Notes: a model not told the origin generated them from the sequence alone. DNA of 64,000 nucleotides from Marinomonas sp. THO17 (GCF_040436405.1 NZ_AP031575.1:748501-812500); one strand, 5' to 3'; shown: positions 20,120 through 29,349, counted from the first letter of the stretch. A program made the numbers and translations.

Positions 20120-20288
20120 GATTTCTATCTCCTATGCGATCTGGAACGTAAAACCAGAGCAATTAATAACGGCGCGCATTATAGAGAGTTATGCCACATA
20201 TTTCGAGCTTAGCGGGAAAAAATACCTGAATTTTAGCAAGCAATCAGCCTAGATCTGTTCCTATTTATCACTATTCCTGTTTCTCTTT

Positions 20289-20981
20289 CTACTGATCTGG
20301 ATCGACAAACTGCCCGGTAGAATTATTGACACGAAACCAACCGGCTATACTGTGGCGAGTGCGCTTAGCTGGCAAGACTTGATGCGGAAAGGCTTCGCTG
20401 AGAAAGATGGCCAACCTACCTTGTTGAGGCAAAAAACGCCCTAACTCATGCTCAGAGTCGCGCTCATCATACAAAACCAACTCACCGCCGTCTTGTTGTT
20501 GCCAATCTTGATTCAAATACAAGACAGTCGATAAGACGCGATTGCTGCGCCCGTGGAAAGCATCCACATGCTTTTCGTAAAACGCCCCTGCCTCATAACG
20601 AGCAAAATGCGCTTCATAATCAAACAAGCCCAAAAACAAACGACGGTTCAAGGCTAGGCGCAAGGCTTCCATTGCGTTAAGAAAATCTCGACGAATGGGC
20701 CGATCCCCATCAATCCATTGAATGGTATCGCGACGAGCGTTCAAGCTCAGCTGATGATCTTGCTGACGACCAATCCCAGCTTGCAACATGTTGGTAGACT
20801 CAATACCCTGCGCTTCAGCCATCAAGGCTTGTATGAACTCACTGGAAAAAACATTATCTTGCACACTCCAGCCCTGACGTTGCAAATCCGTCAAGATATC
20901 AGTAAATACCTCTTCTCGTTCAAATAAGGACATGGCGCTTTCGTGGTAATGAGTTGCAGCGGATAAAGTTTCTCGGGGCAT
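20289..20981 (-). CDS. 2OG-Fe(II) oxygenase, prolyl-4-hydroxylase-like
   Basis: Cytosolic dioxygenase with a double-stranded beta-helix fold. The iron triad is H138-x-D140 (YEKHVDAFHG) and H200 (EAFPHQVLP). An arginine shortly after (RTRHSIAGWF) is placed to bind 2-oxoglutarate. The layout and the STVLYLNQDW segment resemble Pseudomonas PPHD/EGLN-like prolyl hydroxylases, one of which modifies EF-Tu; transferring that substrate is inference. Length is 230. It is divergent from radD with a short shared upstream region. There is no terminal membrane segment or signal peptide. A start at Met17 is also possible. Confidence 0.82.
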   Translation of the reverse strand: MPRETLSAATHYHESAMSLFEREEVFTDILTDLQRQGWSVQDNVFSSEFIQALMAEAQGIESTNMLQAGIGRQQDHQLSLNARRDTIQWIDGDRPIRRDFLNAMEALRLALNRRLFLGLFDYEAHFARYEAGAFYEKHVDAFHGRSNRVLSTVLYLNQDWQQQDGGELVLYDERDSEHELGRFLPQQGRLAIFLSEAFPHQVLPAKRTRHSIAGWFRVNNSTGQFVDPDQ

Positions 20982-21066
20982 GGATTAATCACTTTCAAAC
21001 AGGCAAAATGGCCAATCGCCCTATGATACGTTAGCAAAGCCATTAACACACCCAAATTTGTTTGCC

Positions 21067-22824
21067 ATGAGTCAAGCTTTTCAACTTCGTGATTATCAAG
21101 TACAAGCCGTGGATGCGGCGCTGACGCATTTTCGTCACTCAGACGACCCTGCTGTCATTGTACTACCAACCGGCGCGGGCAAGAGCTTGGTGATTGCCGA
21201 ACTCAGTCGCTTAGCCAAAGGCCGTGTTATCTGCCTGGCGCACGTAAAAGAACTGGTGGAACAAAACCACGCCAAATTTATCGCCACAGGGCAAAGGGCT
21301 GGTATTTATTCTGCGGGGCTCAACCAAAAAGTCAGCGACGACAAAACCGTGTTTGCTAGCATTCAATCTTTATCAGCCAATTTGGATGCCTTTGATCAGC
21401 CCGTCAGCTTGGTCATAGTGGACGAGTGCCATCGAATTGGCATGGACGACAAAGGACAATATTTAACAAGCTTGGCGCATTTTCAAAGACTCAACCCCAA
21501 GGTCAAAATTCTCGGTTTAACCGCCACGCCTTATCGTCTTGGCAGTGGCTGGATTTATCACAAACATTACCACGGTTATACGCGCCCGATAGACAAGCCC
21601 TTTTTTACACACTGTATTTACGAACTGCCCCTGCAACACATGGTGAAACAGGGGTATTTAACACCGCCTATCCACTTTGACGCGGCCATTGCCCATTACG
21701 ACTTTAGCTTGCTTACAGAAAGTCTGGATGGCGAGCAGAGTAGTGATGACATCGCTCTCAACGAACTGATACACAAATACCCTCGGGTTACCCAAGCCAT
21801 TTGCGAGCAAATCTTACAACTCAGTACAGATCGACAAGGGGTGATGATATTCGCGGCCACCATTGACCATGCTGAAGAAATTCTAGGCTATTTACCTGCC
21901 GAACAAAGCGCTCTGGTAACAGGCAAAACCAAACAAAAGCAACGAGATCAACTGATACAAGCCTTCAAAGCCAGACAAATAAAGTATCTGGTGAATGTGT
22001 CTGTGCTCACCACAGGGTTTGATGCCCCTCATGTGGATGTGATCGCCATTTTGCGCCCCACTCAATCCATCAGCCTGTTCCAACAAATTGTCGGACGTGG
22101 TCTACGCCTAAGCCCAGGTAAAAAAGATTGCTTGGTATTGGATTACACCAACAATGGTTACAACATTTTCCAACCGGAAATTGGCGACAAGCGTCCTACT
22201 AATGATTCGGTTGCCGTGCAAATCCATTGCCCTGAATGCGATTTTGCCAACACCTTCTGGGGACGAAAAGACAGTGAAGGCAATATCATTGAACATTTTG
22301 GTCGTCGCTGTCATGGCTTACTCGACACCCCAGATGGTGAACAAGAATGCCAATATCGCTTTAAGTTCAAACGCTGCCCGCATTGCAATGAAGAAAACGA
22401 CATCGCGGCTCGTCAGTGCCAACATTGTGGTGAAAAACTGCTCGATGCGGACGATATGTTAAGAAGTGCACTGAATCTAAAAGACAACAAGGTACTACGT
22501 TGCGCTGGCATCACGCCAGAAATCAATCGCAATGACAACAGCCTCAAAATCACCTATCACGATGAAGACGGTCTTACCCTAGCGGAAACCTTCAAATTTC
22601 AATATAAGAAATCACGTCAATCTTTCAATGAGCTGTTTGCGCGCCGCATTGCCAGCGGCAGCCAAATCATAGAATTTGATAAAGCAGAACAAGTAGAAGC
22701 CTTTTTTGACTACTTGCCCACGCCCGATTTCGTCATCGCCAAAAAGAAAAAACAGCATTGGCAAGTGACCGAACGCTTATTTGATTACCAAGGACCCTAT
22801 CGAAAAGCCAATCAGCTTAATTAA
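21067..22824 (+). CDS. radD: DNA repair helicase-like ATPase RadD
   Basis: Superfamily 2 ATPase of the RadD (YejH) group, which in E. coli stimulates RecA strand exchange and double-strand-break repair. Walker A (VLPTGAGKSLVIAEL), the DECH box (IVDECHRIG), TATP motif III and motif VI (QQIVGRGLRLSPGK) are present. Two zinc-binding cysteine groups follow (CPECDFANTFWG, then CPHCNEEND and CQHCG). Length of 585 equals E. coli RadD. The ATG at 21067 aligns with the family start, while an in-frame TTG nine bases earlier is less likely. The last codons lie inside a 55-bp tandem repeat. Confidence 0.93.
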   Translation: MSQAFQLRDYQVQAVDAALTHFRHSDDPAVIVLPTGAGKSLVIAELSRLAKGRVICLAHVKELVEQNHAKFIATGQRAGIYSAGLNQKVSDDKTVFASIQSLSANLDAFDQPVSLVIVDECHRIGMDDKGQYLTSLAHFQRLNPKVKILGLTATPYRLGSGWIYHKHYHGYTRPIDKPFFTHCIYELPLQHMVKQGYLTPPIHFDAAIAHYDFSLLTESLDGEQSSDDIALNELIHKYPRVTQAICEQILQLSTDRQGVMIFAATIDHAEEILGYLPAEQSALVTGKTKQKQRDQLIQAFKARQIKYLVNVSVLTTGFDAPHVDVIAILRPTQSISLFQQIVGRGLRLSPGKKDCLVLDYTNNGYNIFQPEIGDKRPTNDSVAVQIHCPECDFANTFWGRKDSEGNIIEHFGRRCHGLLDTPDGEQECQYRFKFKRCPHCNEENDIAARQCQHCGEKLLDADDMLRSALNLKDNKVLRCAGITPEINRNDNSLKITYHDEDGLTLAETFKFQYKKSRQSFNELFARRIASGSQIIEFDKAEQVEAFFDYLPTPDFVIAKKKKQHWQVTERLFDYQGPYRKANQLN

Positions 22825-22986
22825 TGCAAAGCCAATCAAGGCCACTCTCTATGCAACAAAAGCCAATCAGCTTAATTGATGCAAAGCCAATCAAGGCCAC
22901 TCTCTATTCAACAAAAGCCAATCAGCTTAACTGATGCAAAGCCAATCAATTGGGTTAGCAAAATAACTTGCCAATCAAGGCCACTT
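22803..22986. repeat. 55-bp tandem repeat at the radD/tetR junction
   Basis: Units start at 22803, 22858 and 22913 with AAAAGCCAATCAGCTTAA, each followed by GATGCAAAGCCAATCAAGGCCACT or a close variant. The third unit is interrupted by about 30 foreign bases and then resumes at 22971 with GCCAATCAAGGCCACT. The first unit contains the end and stop codon of radD, and the array runs up to the tetR stop. The origin is probably tandem duplication of the radD 3' end. Confidence 0.9.
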
Positions 22987-23576
22987 TAGCCCGCCACTTT
23001 TCGGGCGGCATTTTGATAAGACACTTGGAAGGGTAAATTAAGACTTGTGATTCGATCTAAGGCGGCTTGGCCCAGTTGACCTTTTGGCAGACTTTCCAAT
23101 AACACAAACCAATAATTCGCCACCATGTTTTGTGCAAAAATATGAGCCGTTTTATCATCCACCCCCACTTGCAAGAAGCGTTTCACAATACCATCGGTAA
23201 TCACACTAATTTGCTTAGTATGAAACCCGCCCGTCACCACACTGTCCAGCAAAACTTCGCGGGTGAATTCCGCATACTCATCGTAAAAAGAAAACAGCAC
23301 TTGCGCCATTTGCGTTAAGTAGTCAATGGGCGAAATGCAAGTCGATTGCGCTTGCGCACCCGCACGCAACGCTGCATCCATCTCATCAAAAAAGATGTCT
23401 TTGACCAGGGCCAATTTGTCGGGAAAATGAACGAACAAGGTACCCACAGCAATGCCAGCTTGCTGACTTAAATATCGGGTACTGGTGGCAGCAATGCCTT
23501 GAGAAAGAAAAGCCTGCTTGGCAATGGCTTTGATTTTGGAACGGGTTTGCTGTTTTTGTTGCTGACGAAGACTCAC
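22986..23576 (-). CDS. TetR-family transcriptional regulator
   Basis: 196-residue repressor-type protein. The N-terminal helix-turn-helix occupies about residues 10-55 (TRSKIKAIAKQAFLSQGIAATSTRYLSQQAGIAVGTLFVHFPDKLAL), with the family YLSQQAGIAVGTLFVHF core. The C-terminal helical ligand/dimer domain is not diagnostic. No adjacent transporter or enzyme gene gives a target. The 3' end abuts the 55-bp tandem repeat. A start further in is unlikely because the HTH begins early. Confidence 0.85.
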   Translation of the reverse strand: MSLRQQQKQQTRSKIKAIAKQAFLSQGIAATSTRYLSQQAGIAVGTLFVHFPDKLALVKDIFFDEMDAALRAGAQAQSTCISPIDYLTQMAQVLFSFYDEYAEFTREVLLDSVVTGGFHTKQISVITDGIVKRFLQVGVDDKTAHIFAQNMVANYWFVLLESLPKGQLGQAALDRITSLNLPFQVSYQNAARKVAG

Positions 23577-23661
23577 TGGATCATGCCCTTCAATGAATGA
23601 CTCAACAAGCCTAGCTTATCTGATATTTAATGACGAGCAGATTTTCACTTATCAAACAGGA

Positions 23662-24426
23662 TTAACGCACAGTATTTACCCTAGGTAAATTGATGCGTTC
23701 TAAGCGAACCTGCAAATCCTCCATAAAGGACTCAACTCGCTCTGCATTAACACCATAATCACCACGCCCCACACGAGAACAAGAGCGTATATCGATTCTT
23801 ACCTCGCCATCCTCCATTTGCAGAATACGAATCGCCACATCATCACGGAAACCAAAAATTGGCGTACGTGCTGTTGCCTCAATCATACCCGCGGCGGGGT
23901 ATTTGGCGACCACTTCCCAACCACGATCAGACACCATATCAGCGACGATAAAATACACCTGATCTTTGCTCTGATCAGTAAAAACAGGCTTAACATTTGG
24001 GTAGTATTTCTTCTGAATAGGTGCCCAATCAAGGTTGTAAGCAAGGTCATTTTCGTTGGAGCTGCGGATGAAATTTACGTTAATGAAGGAGGGAGGCATT
24101 TGGGTGTCTGTGGTAATGTCGTTAATGTGAGGCAGATCTGAACGTTTAAGGTAAAAACCAATCCACATGAAGCTGTATACCAGCGAGACCGTCAAGACCA
24201 AACAAAAAAAGCGCTGGGTGCCTACGTTTCTCTCTTTACGACAAGCGACTAAGGAAACAATCGCCAAAACAGACAACACCAAAGAAGCGTAAACACTGTC
24301 ACGCAGCATGGAGAACCCCGTTATGGGCTCAAAAATTCCCACCCTTACACCAGCGATTGACACAAATGCCATACAACCAACTAGCATCAGAAGGATATAT
24401 AGCACTGGAGAGATATAACGACTCAT
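23662..24426 (-). CDS. DUF1499 membrane protein
   Basis: 254-residue protein with three predicted transmembrane helices (about 7-27, 45-61 and 74-92) followed by a soluble domain. The soluble part (about 140-250) matches the DUF1499 pattern: PVFTDQSKDQVYFIVADMVSDRGWEVV, then a FGFRDDVAIRI segment and the DIRSCSRVGRGDYGVNA block. Function is unknown. It is transcribed alone and divergent from the DTW-domain gene across a 336-bp gap. Confidence 0.8.
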   Translation of the reverse strand: MSRYISPVLYILLMLVGCMAFVSIAGVRVGIFEPITGFSMLRDSVYASLVLSVLAIVSLVACRKERNVGTQRFFCLVLTVSLVYSFMWIGFYLKRSDLPHINDITTDTQMPPSFINVNFIRSSNENDLAYNLDWAPIQKKYYPNVKPVFTDQSKDQVYFIVADMVSDRGWEVVAKYPAAGMIEATARTPIFGFRDDVAIRILQMEDGEVRIDIRSCSRVGRGDYGVNAERVESFMEDLQVRLERINLPRVNTVR

Positions 24427-24762
24427 AAATAACTCTGGAACATTAAATTAATATCTCACACCTTAGCGCGCGAATGAGACAAGGAACAGCAAGAAAATAC
24501 AGCTTCCAATTCATTCCTCTGTATTTGCATATTTTCTATCAAGCTTTCTTAAAGAAAGTGTAAATTTCCTTATACAGTATTAACTTAACCACTACAAAGA
24601 TGGCATTGCAAGCACACTTTTTAGCATTTTCAATAACCAAATCGCTCACTTTTATCTGCGCTTGTCAACTTAGCCCCCATCCCAAAGAGCCTCTATATTA
24701 AGATAGACAAAACCATCAAAAACCTCATAATAACGCAGCGCTTCAAATCGGTAAGCTTATTC
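24427..24762. other. Intergenic region, divergent promoters
   Basis: 336 AT-rich bases between two divergent genes. It contains a small palindrome, CTTTCTTAAAGAAAG, near 24544. No ORF with coding character, RNA gene or repeat was seen. Presumably it holds both promoters. Confidence 0.5.
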
Positions 24763-25470
24763 ATGAAACCACTTTTTCCATTTCACGGGGTGGATCGCCT
24801 CAGGCAAGATTGCCAAGCGAACGCTATGCGACCTTTTATTGCACATGGTGCCAATGCAATTCGCTGCCCATCCTGCCTAATGACAGAATCCGCCTGTTTC
24901 TGTGATAAAAGAAAAGCTATTGAATCCCCTGTGGAATTTATTTTGCTGTATCACAGAGATGAAATTCACAAACCAACCAACAGTGGCCGCTTAATCGCTG
25001 ATCTCTTCCCACAACACACGCAGGCATTTTTGTGGCACAGAACCGAGCCAGAACAGGCTTTATTGGATCTATTGGACGCGAGACAGCACAGCATCAGCCT
25101 GCTCTTCCCCAATACCAACACGGCACAACAGCAAGGCAGAACGCCACGCCTAATAGCAGACATTCAAGATCCAACACAGCAACCCCATACTTTTGTATTG
25201 CTCGATGGCACCTGGAAGCAAGCCAGCAAAATGTTTCATCAAAGTCTATGGTTACACAAGATACCGCATTTTGAAATTCAGCAAGCCGCGCAACGCTCTT
25301 TCCTGGTTCGTCATGCCAAACACGAAAAGCAATTTGCCACTGCCGAAATCACCGCCATGTTACTACACAATCTTGGATACGAAGACCAAAGCTTAAGGTT
25401 ATTAAACTATTACCAAGTTTTTAACCAAGCTTGTTTAAGAAGCCGCAAACGCGGCAATGAAAATGAATAA
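24763..25470 (+). CDS. DTW-domain tRNA-uridine aminocarboxypropyltransferase
   Basis: Member of the TDD/DTW family, which adds the 3-amino-3-carboxypropyl group from SAM to uridine (acp3U) in tRNA. The zinc-binding N-terminal cysteines are C35, C38, C45 and C47 (CPSCLMTESACFCD). The name-giving motif is DGTW at 148-151 (LLDGTWKQASKM). The helix after it (RSFLVRHAKHEKQFATAEI) is conserved. Length of 235 is compatible with the E. coli YfiP/TapT group, but assignment to TapT at U47 is inference, so no symbol is given. Confidence 0.88.
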   Translation: MKPLFPFHGVDRLRQDCQANAMRPFIAHGANAIRCPSCLMTESACFCDKRKAIESPVEFILLYHRDEIHKPTNSGRLIADLFPQHTQAFLWHRTEPEQALLDLLDARQHSISLLFPNTNTAQQQGRTPRLIADIQDPTQQPHTFVLLDGTWKQASKMFHQSLWLHKIPHFEIQQAAQRSFLVRHAKHEKQFATAEITAMLLHNLGYEDQSLRLLNYYQVFNQACLRSRKRGNENE

Positions 25471-25556
25471 ACATACAGGATGCCACCCTGAAAAAATGTA
25501 ATTAAATTACAAAACCTGCATCATCAGCTGACTATTTTTCAACCAAAAAATCTGTC

Positions 25557-26039
25557 TCAACTATTTCTCATCAGTAAAGTAGCCCAACCATTTGAGTGGA
25601 ATTGCACGGCTTGTTTTTTCTTTTTACCGATCAAAATGGGGCCATTGTCCAAGAACAAAAAGGCTTTCCAAGTGCGCTTAAAAACGCCCCAATTTAATTC
25701 AAAAATCAGCTCATTGTGACAACAAAAGTACACCTTGGTGTCTTCCCCCCAATGGCCACAATGGGACAATACTTCCACTGGCAATTCTGCAACCTCACTG
25801 TCCCACACTTTTTCCCACTGAACCTTATTCATTTCAAGGCCTTCTAATGTTTTATTCGGCCAATCCTGTTCCGTAAAATGCTCCGGATGTAAATGCTCCT
25901 GGCTAATATAATCGCGCCAAATTTGCTCTGCTTTTGACTCAGTTAAGTAGTGGATTTGCGCCAAATCTTCAGGCTGCACCTTGGGGTCCTGACGATGAAA
26001 AATCCAACGTTTGGGAAACTGAGATAATGCTTGGTACAA
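25557..26039 (-). CDS. Conserved hypothetical protein (DUF2947-like)
   Basis: 160 residues with the start taken at a TTG at 26039. AAGGA lies 8 bases upstream of it, and this removes 15 hydrophobic but unsupported residues of the longer frame from a TTG at 26084. The sequence has the pattern FPKRWIFHRQDP...LAQIHYLTESKAEQIWRDYI, then EQDWPNK, and ends WKAFLFLDNGPILIGKKKKQAVQF. This resembles the uncharacterised Vibrio/Pseudoalteromonas DUF2947 family, from memory. No catalytic motif or membrane segment is visible. It is convergent with the preceding gene. Confidence 0.68.
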   Translation of the reverse strand: MYQALSQFPKRWIFHRQDPKVQPEDLAQIHYLTESKAEQIWRDYISQEHLHPEHFTEQDWPNKTLEGLEMNKVQWEKVWDSEVAELPVEVLSHCGHWGEDTKVYFCCHNELIFELNWGVFKRTWKAFLFLDNGPILIGKKKKQAVQFHSNGWATLLMRNS

Positions 26040-26209
26040 GACAAGATTCCTTACAAAAATAAATAGATGAAATAAACTAAACAATCAGGTGAAAAAGGAT
26101 CGTTTGTTCAATTACTCGAGCTTCACTAATATTAGTCTTGTTGTAATAAAACAACATTTTTATCACCTACATTCCATTGGGAATGTTTAATCAAACATAG
26201 GAGAATAGT

Positions 26210-26398
26210 ATGGACTCTCAAAAACAATACGAAGCACTGCTTGCTCAATGGGGCTACAAAGACACCACTGTGGAAGATTACGCTCGTCGCCAAAAACGTG
26301 CTCGTCAAGCCAAAGCGCTTGTTGCCTTTTTTAAAGCCACAGTTGCTTCTATCAAAAAAGTCAGCCTGCGTTCACACACCCTAAGCCAAGCTAACTAA
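26210..26398 (+). CDS. Small hypothetical protein, 62 residues
   Basis: A short gene with a good ribosome site (ATAGGAGAATAGT before the ATG). It encodes a basic, alanine/lysine-rich protein, MDSQKQYEALLAQWGYKD then ARRQKRARQAKALVAFFKATVASIKK. It is probably helical, with an amphipathic C-terminal half and no signal peptide. No family was recognised. The strong Shine-Dalgarno sequence and clean surroundings argue that it is expressed. Confidence 0.6.
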   Translation: MDSQKQYEALLAQWGYKDTTVEDYARRQKRARQAKALVAFFKATVASIKKVSLRSHTLSQAN

Positions 26399-26641
26399 TA
26401 GCCGCTTAGGTTAACACCCGTATAAAAAACGCCACTAGCGTAGAATTATACCTTAGATATTTTCTCTTAAGGGGAGAAAAATAATAACACCCCCTCCCTT
26501 CCTTTCTGCTTAATAGCTTCATTCACCCTCTTCATATCAATAACGCCTTGTTATTTCTGCAAACCTTGCTTGCAAAGGCTTCCTTCATCACCAGCAAATT
26601 CGTTATTATCAAACCACATTCATCACTTCATATGTTGTTTT

Positions 26642-27289
26642 ATGACTTACTCTTACAAGGCTGTTTTATTTGACTGCGACGGTGTGATCGTCGATACGGA
26701 AAACCTTTCAAACAATCTATTGCGCGCCATGCTGAAGGAACAAGGCTTAGTATTAGATGACCAAACCCTGCACGACCAATTCACTGGTTTTACCAATCAG
26801 GAAAACCTTCGTAATGCCGAAGCCATGCTAGGCAAAGCCTTACCGGCCAATTTCGATCAAGATTATCGCAAAAAATTTCAAGCCTTAATGGATGAAACCT
26901 TAGAACCCATTCAAGGGGTGCCAGAACTACTCAATAAAATTCAAGTCCCCATTGCCATGGCGACCAACGCCAGACGGCAAGAAATGAACTTCAAACTCAA
27001 TAAGATTGACTTAGCAGAACGCTTTAAAATACGTTTTTGTGTAGAGGACGTTGACCACGGCAAGCCTGCTCCAGACTTGTATTTAAAAGCCGCTGCGGCA
27101 GTGGGCGTCGCACCAAAAGACTGTATTGTGGTTGAAGATTCTGTTGCTGGAATTCGCGCCGGGTGCGCCGCAGGTATGCGAGTGTTTGCTTTCAGTGAAA
27201 CCGTACCTGCCGACCTGCAACTGGCCGCCGGCGCCACCGAGGTATTTGATACCATGCAGCAACTGGAAGCCTTACTTAATCTTAGTTAA
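26642..27289 (+). CDS. HAD-superfamily phosphatase (subfamily IA)
   Basis: 215-residue phosphohydrolase. Motif I is FDCDGVIVDTE (nucleophile D and acid/base D), motif II is ATNA, motif III is the lysine in HGKPAPD, and motif IV is VVEDSVAG. The small helical cap between motifs I and II is of the beta-phosphoglucomutase/YieH type. Small sugar phosphates are likely substrates, but the specific one cannot be told. The ATG at 26642 is used because the extra 24 upstream residues from a TTG lack homologous character. Confidence 0.88.
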   Translation: MTYSYKAVLFDCDGVIVDTENLSNNLLRAMLKEQGLVLDDQTLHDQFTGFTNQENLRNAEAMLGKALPANFDQDYRKKFQALMDETLEPIQGVPELLNKIQVPIAMATNARRQEMNFKLNKIDLAERFKIRFCVEDVDHGKPAPDLYLKAAAAVGVAPKDCIVVEDSVAGIRAGCAAGMRVFAFSETVPADLQLAAGATEVFDTMQQLEALLNLS

Positions 27290-27387
27290 GGCTTCCAGCT
27301 GTTAGCGATGGTATGTCTTAAGTAAATAGCACTCACTCAGCACATAGATTTGCCAGCAATGTATCTACTATTTATTCGCACCGCTTA

Positions 27388-28416
27388 TTAATTTGATACG
27401 GCTTGCAACTGCTTAAGCAGACTCTTGGGCAATTCTTTGATTACTAGCGTGCCTGAATCAGCATCAAACTCAATGGACTCACCTAATAAGTCACTGTCAA
27501 AGCTCAAGGTCAAGGCACGTGAGCTGCCCGATAAGCGAGTTAGCTTTTTCAATGCGGCCTTCTCAACGAAGATTTCCTTCTCCATTTTAAAGCTGTCGGA
27601 ATCGGCAATTTCTAAAAATTTATTCGCTTGCTCTATGGAGAAGCGGGATTCCACTTGCGAGGCAATTTCTTTAATCTCCAAAGGCTCGCGCTCTTCTGCT
27701 TTCGATTGACAATGCTCAGACACCACTTTCTTAAAGGCATTCGCTTGTTTTGGTGGAATGCCTTCTGCCTGACAAAAGGCCGACGTCAAATCCACCAGCT
27801 TACGGGTTTCCTTGGCCGCTGCTTTGGGTTCATCGCAACCAATGAAATGGGTGAAGTACTCACTTTCAAACTTAGGTGCGCGACCAAAGCGAAAGGCAAT
27901 ATAGCGCCCTTCGTCACGCGATTGCCAAGCGGTCAGATTAATGCGCAGCGCCATGTGCAGTTTTTCCATCTCAATTTGCTCAATCTGCGACAGACTCAAA
28001 TCCGCATTTAAACCAATACCTTGCTTGCGCTTTAGCATCACTATGTACAAAAAATGCGTGTCATGCAGCTCATAATGGTTAAACCACAACAAGCCCCCTT
28101 CCGCCTCTTCTACTGGCTCCAAATGCCTCAAGTACTCCGCCGCACAATCTTTGGTGAAGGCGGCAAAGTCAGCAAAATCATTGTCTTTAAAGTGTTTATA
28201 CAAAAGGCTCGGCAACTGTGAACCTTCCTCACTGCCCTGCGGATTGGCAAAACGCCCAGTATTCATGCCTGAACGATTGAATAAATTGGTCACCTGTGCC
28301 GACAAGGCCTCAGCTTGGCCGTCTATGGGATTTTCATTTGGTCGCGCAATCAAAATGGCCTTGCGCTCCCCTTCGTGCTTTTGAATCTCATGCACAATTA
28401 AGTTGCTAATAGACAC
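27388..28416 (-). CDS. yejK: Nucleoid-associated protein YejK (NdpA)
   Basis: 37-kDa nucleoid-associated protein family (NA37), 342 residues, cytosolic. Typical blocks are the N-terminal IVHEIQKHEGE, the GRFANPQGS region, FTHFIGCDEPKAAAKETRKLVDL and the C-terminal LPKSLLKQL. Length equals that of E. coli YejK (335). The gene is divergent from the small lysine-rich 108-residue protein gene, whose start lies 97 bases away. Confidence 0.92.
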   Translation of the reverse strand: MSISNLIVHEIQKHEGERKAILIARPNENPIDGQAEALSAQVTNLFNRSGMNTGRFANPQGSEEGSQLPSLLYKHFKDNDFADFAAFTKDCAAEYLRHLEPVEEAEGGLLWFNHYELHDTHFLYIVMLKRKQGIGLNADLSLSQIEQIEMEKLHMALRINLTAWQSRDEGRYIAFRFGRAPKFESEYFTHFIGCDEPKAAAKETRKLVDLTSAFCQAEGIPPKQANAFKKVVSEHCQSKAEEREPLEIKEIASQVESRFSIEQANKFLEIADSDSFKMEKEIFVEKAALKKLTRLSGSSRALTLSFDSDLLGESIEFDADSGTLVIKELPKSLLKQLQAVSN

Positions 28417-28512
28417 CAGCTACCTCTTACGTTTAATATGATTGTTTGATGATTTTTTCATTGAACCTGTAACACCTTAATTAACAAAGAATTTTTCCAT
28501 AATACAAGCGCC

Positions 28513-28839
28513 ATGATAAAACCTAAAGCCACAAAAAAAGAGACACGAAAAGAACTCGAGTCCATGGTCGAGGAATTTATCAGAGCCAAAGGAAAAATTC
28601 AGCAAGTCGATATGGGCGAATCCGGCTTGGTTGATGGTAAGTATAACACGAGTCATATTGGCTTTAATGAGCCAAAGCAAGAACGTACTCCCCTTAACCA
28701 CGTGGTGGCTGCCATCCAACAGAAAAAACAACAAAAGACCTCACCAAACAGCACCAAGTCTGGTAAGGCCAAGCCGAAGAAAAAGATCATTTACGACGAT
28801 TTTGGCGAACCTTTGCGCTGGGTTTGGGAAGATGAGTAA
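28513..28839 (+). CDS. Small lysine-rich protein, 108 residues
   Basis: Hydrophilic protein with a helical start (KKETRKELESMVEEFIRAKGKIQQVDMGESG), a central disordered lysine/serine-rich region and an acidic-aromatic end (LRWVWEDE). The EEFIRAKGKIQQV stretch resembles the EEFLxxGGKVxxI motif seen in the small RNA-polymerase-binding protein SutA of Pseudomonas and similar proteobacterial proteins. This is a short, weak likeness and only an inference. It lies divergent from yejK and upstream of gloA. Confidence 0.6.
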   Translation: MIKPKATKKETRKELESMVEEFIRAKGKIQQVDMGESGLVDGKYNTSHIGFNEPKQERTPLNHVVAAIQQKKQQKTSPNSTKSGKAKPKKKIIYDDFGEPLRWVWEDE

Positions 28840-28926
28840 AAAACAAGAAAGCCAGTTAAGCCTTTTGTGTTTCCACTGTCTTATTGCCATAATGCAAGCC
28901 ATAGCAGATTCCAAAAAGGAGAGAAT

Positions 28927-29349
28927 ATGTCGATTCGTTACCTACACGCCATGATTCGTACCGATAAACCAGAGGAAAGCCACACCTTCTACACTCAAGG
29001 CTTAGGGCTCATCCAAACACGCCGTATGGACAGTGAAAAGGGCCAGTTTTCATTGATCTATTATGCTAGTGAGGAAGGTGCCCCAGAAATCGAGCTGACA
29101 CACAACTGGGACGACAGAAGCTACTCAGGCGGCGACCAATTTGGTCACCTGGCTTTTCAAGTGGACGACATTTATCAGGTATGTGAAAACCTACAAAACA
29201 TGGGCGTGACCATTCTGCGTCCACCTCGTGATGGTCACATGGCCTTCATTAAAGACCCCAATAATATTTCCATTGAACTTCTACAAAAGGGTGAATCCTT
29301 AGCACCAGCAGAACCTTGGGCGTCTATGGAAAATACGGGCAGTTGGTAG
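28927..29349 (+). CDS. gloA: Lactoylglutathione lyase (glyoxalase I)
   Basis: Metalloenzyme of methylglyoxal detoxification, converting the glutathione hemithioacetal to S-lactoylglutathione. Likely metal ligands are H7 (IRYLHAMIRT), the glutamate in PEIELTHNW, the histidine in QFGHLAFQ and the glutamate in ISIELLQK, in the usual VOC-fold order. The start at 28927 follows AAAAAGGAGAGAAT, a strong Shine-Dalgarno sequence; a longer frame from 28867 lacks support. 140 residues is normal. A terminator follows at 29432. Confidence 0.93.
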   Translation: MSIRYLHAMIRTDKPEESHTFYTQGLGLIQTRRMDSEKGQFSLIYYASEEGAPEIELTHNWDDRSYSGGDQFGHLAFQVDDIYQVCENLQNMGVTILRPPRDGHMAFIKDPNNISIELLQKGESLAPAEPWASMENTGSW

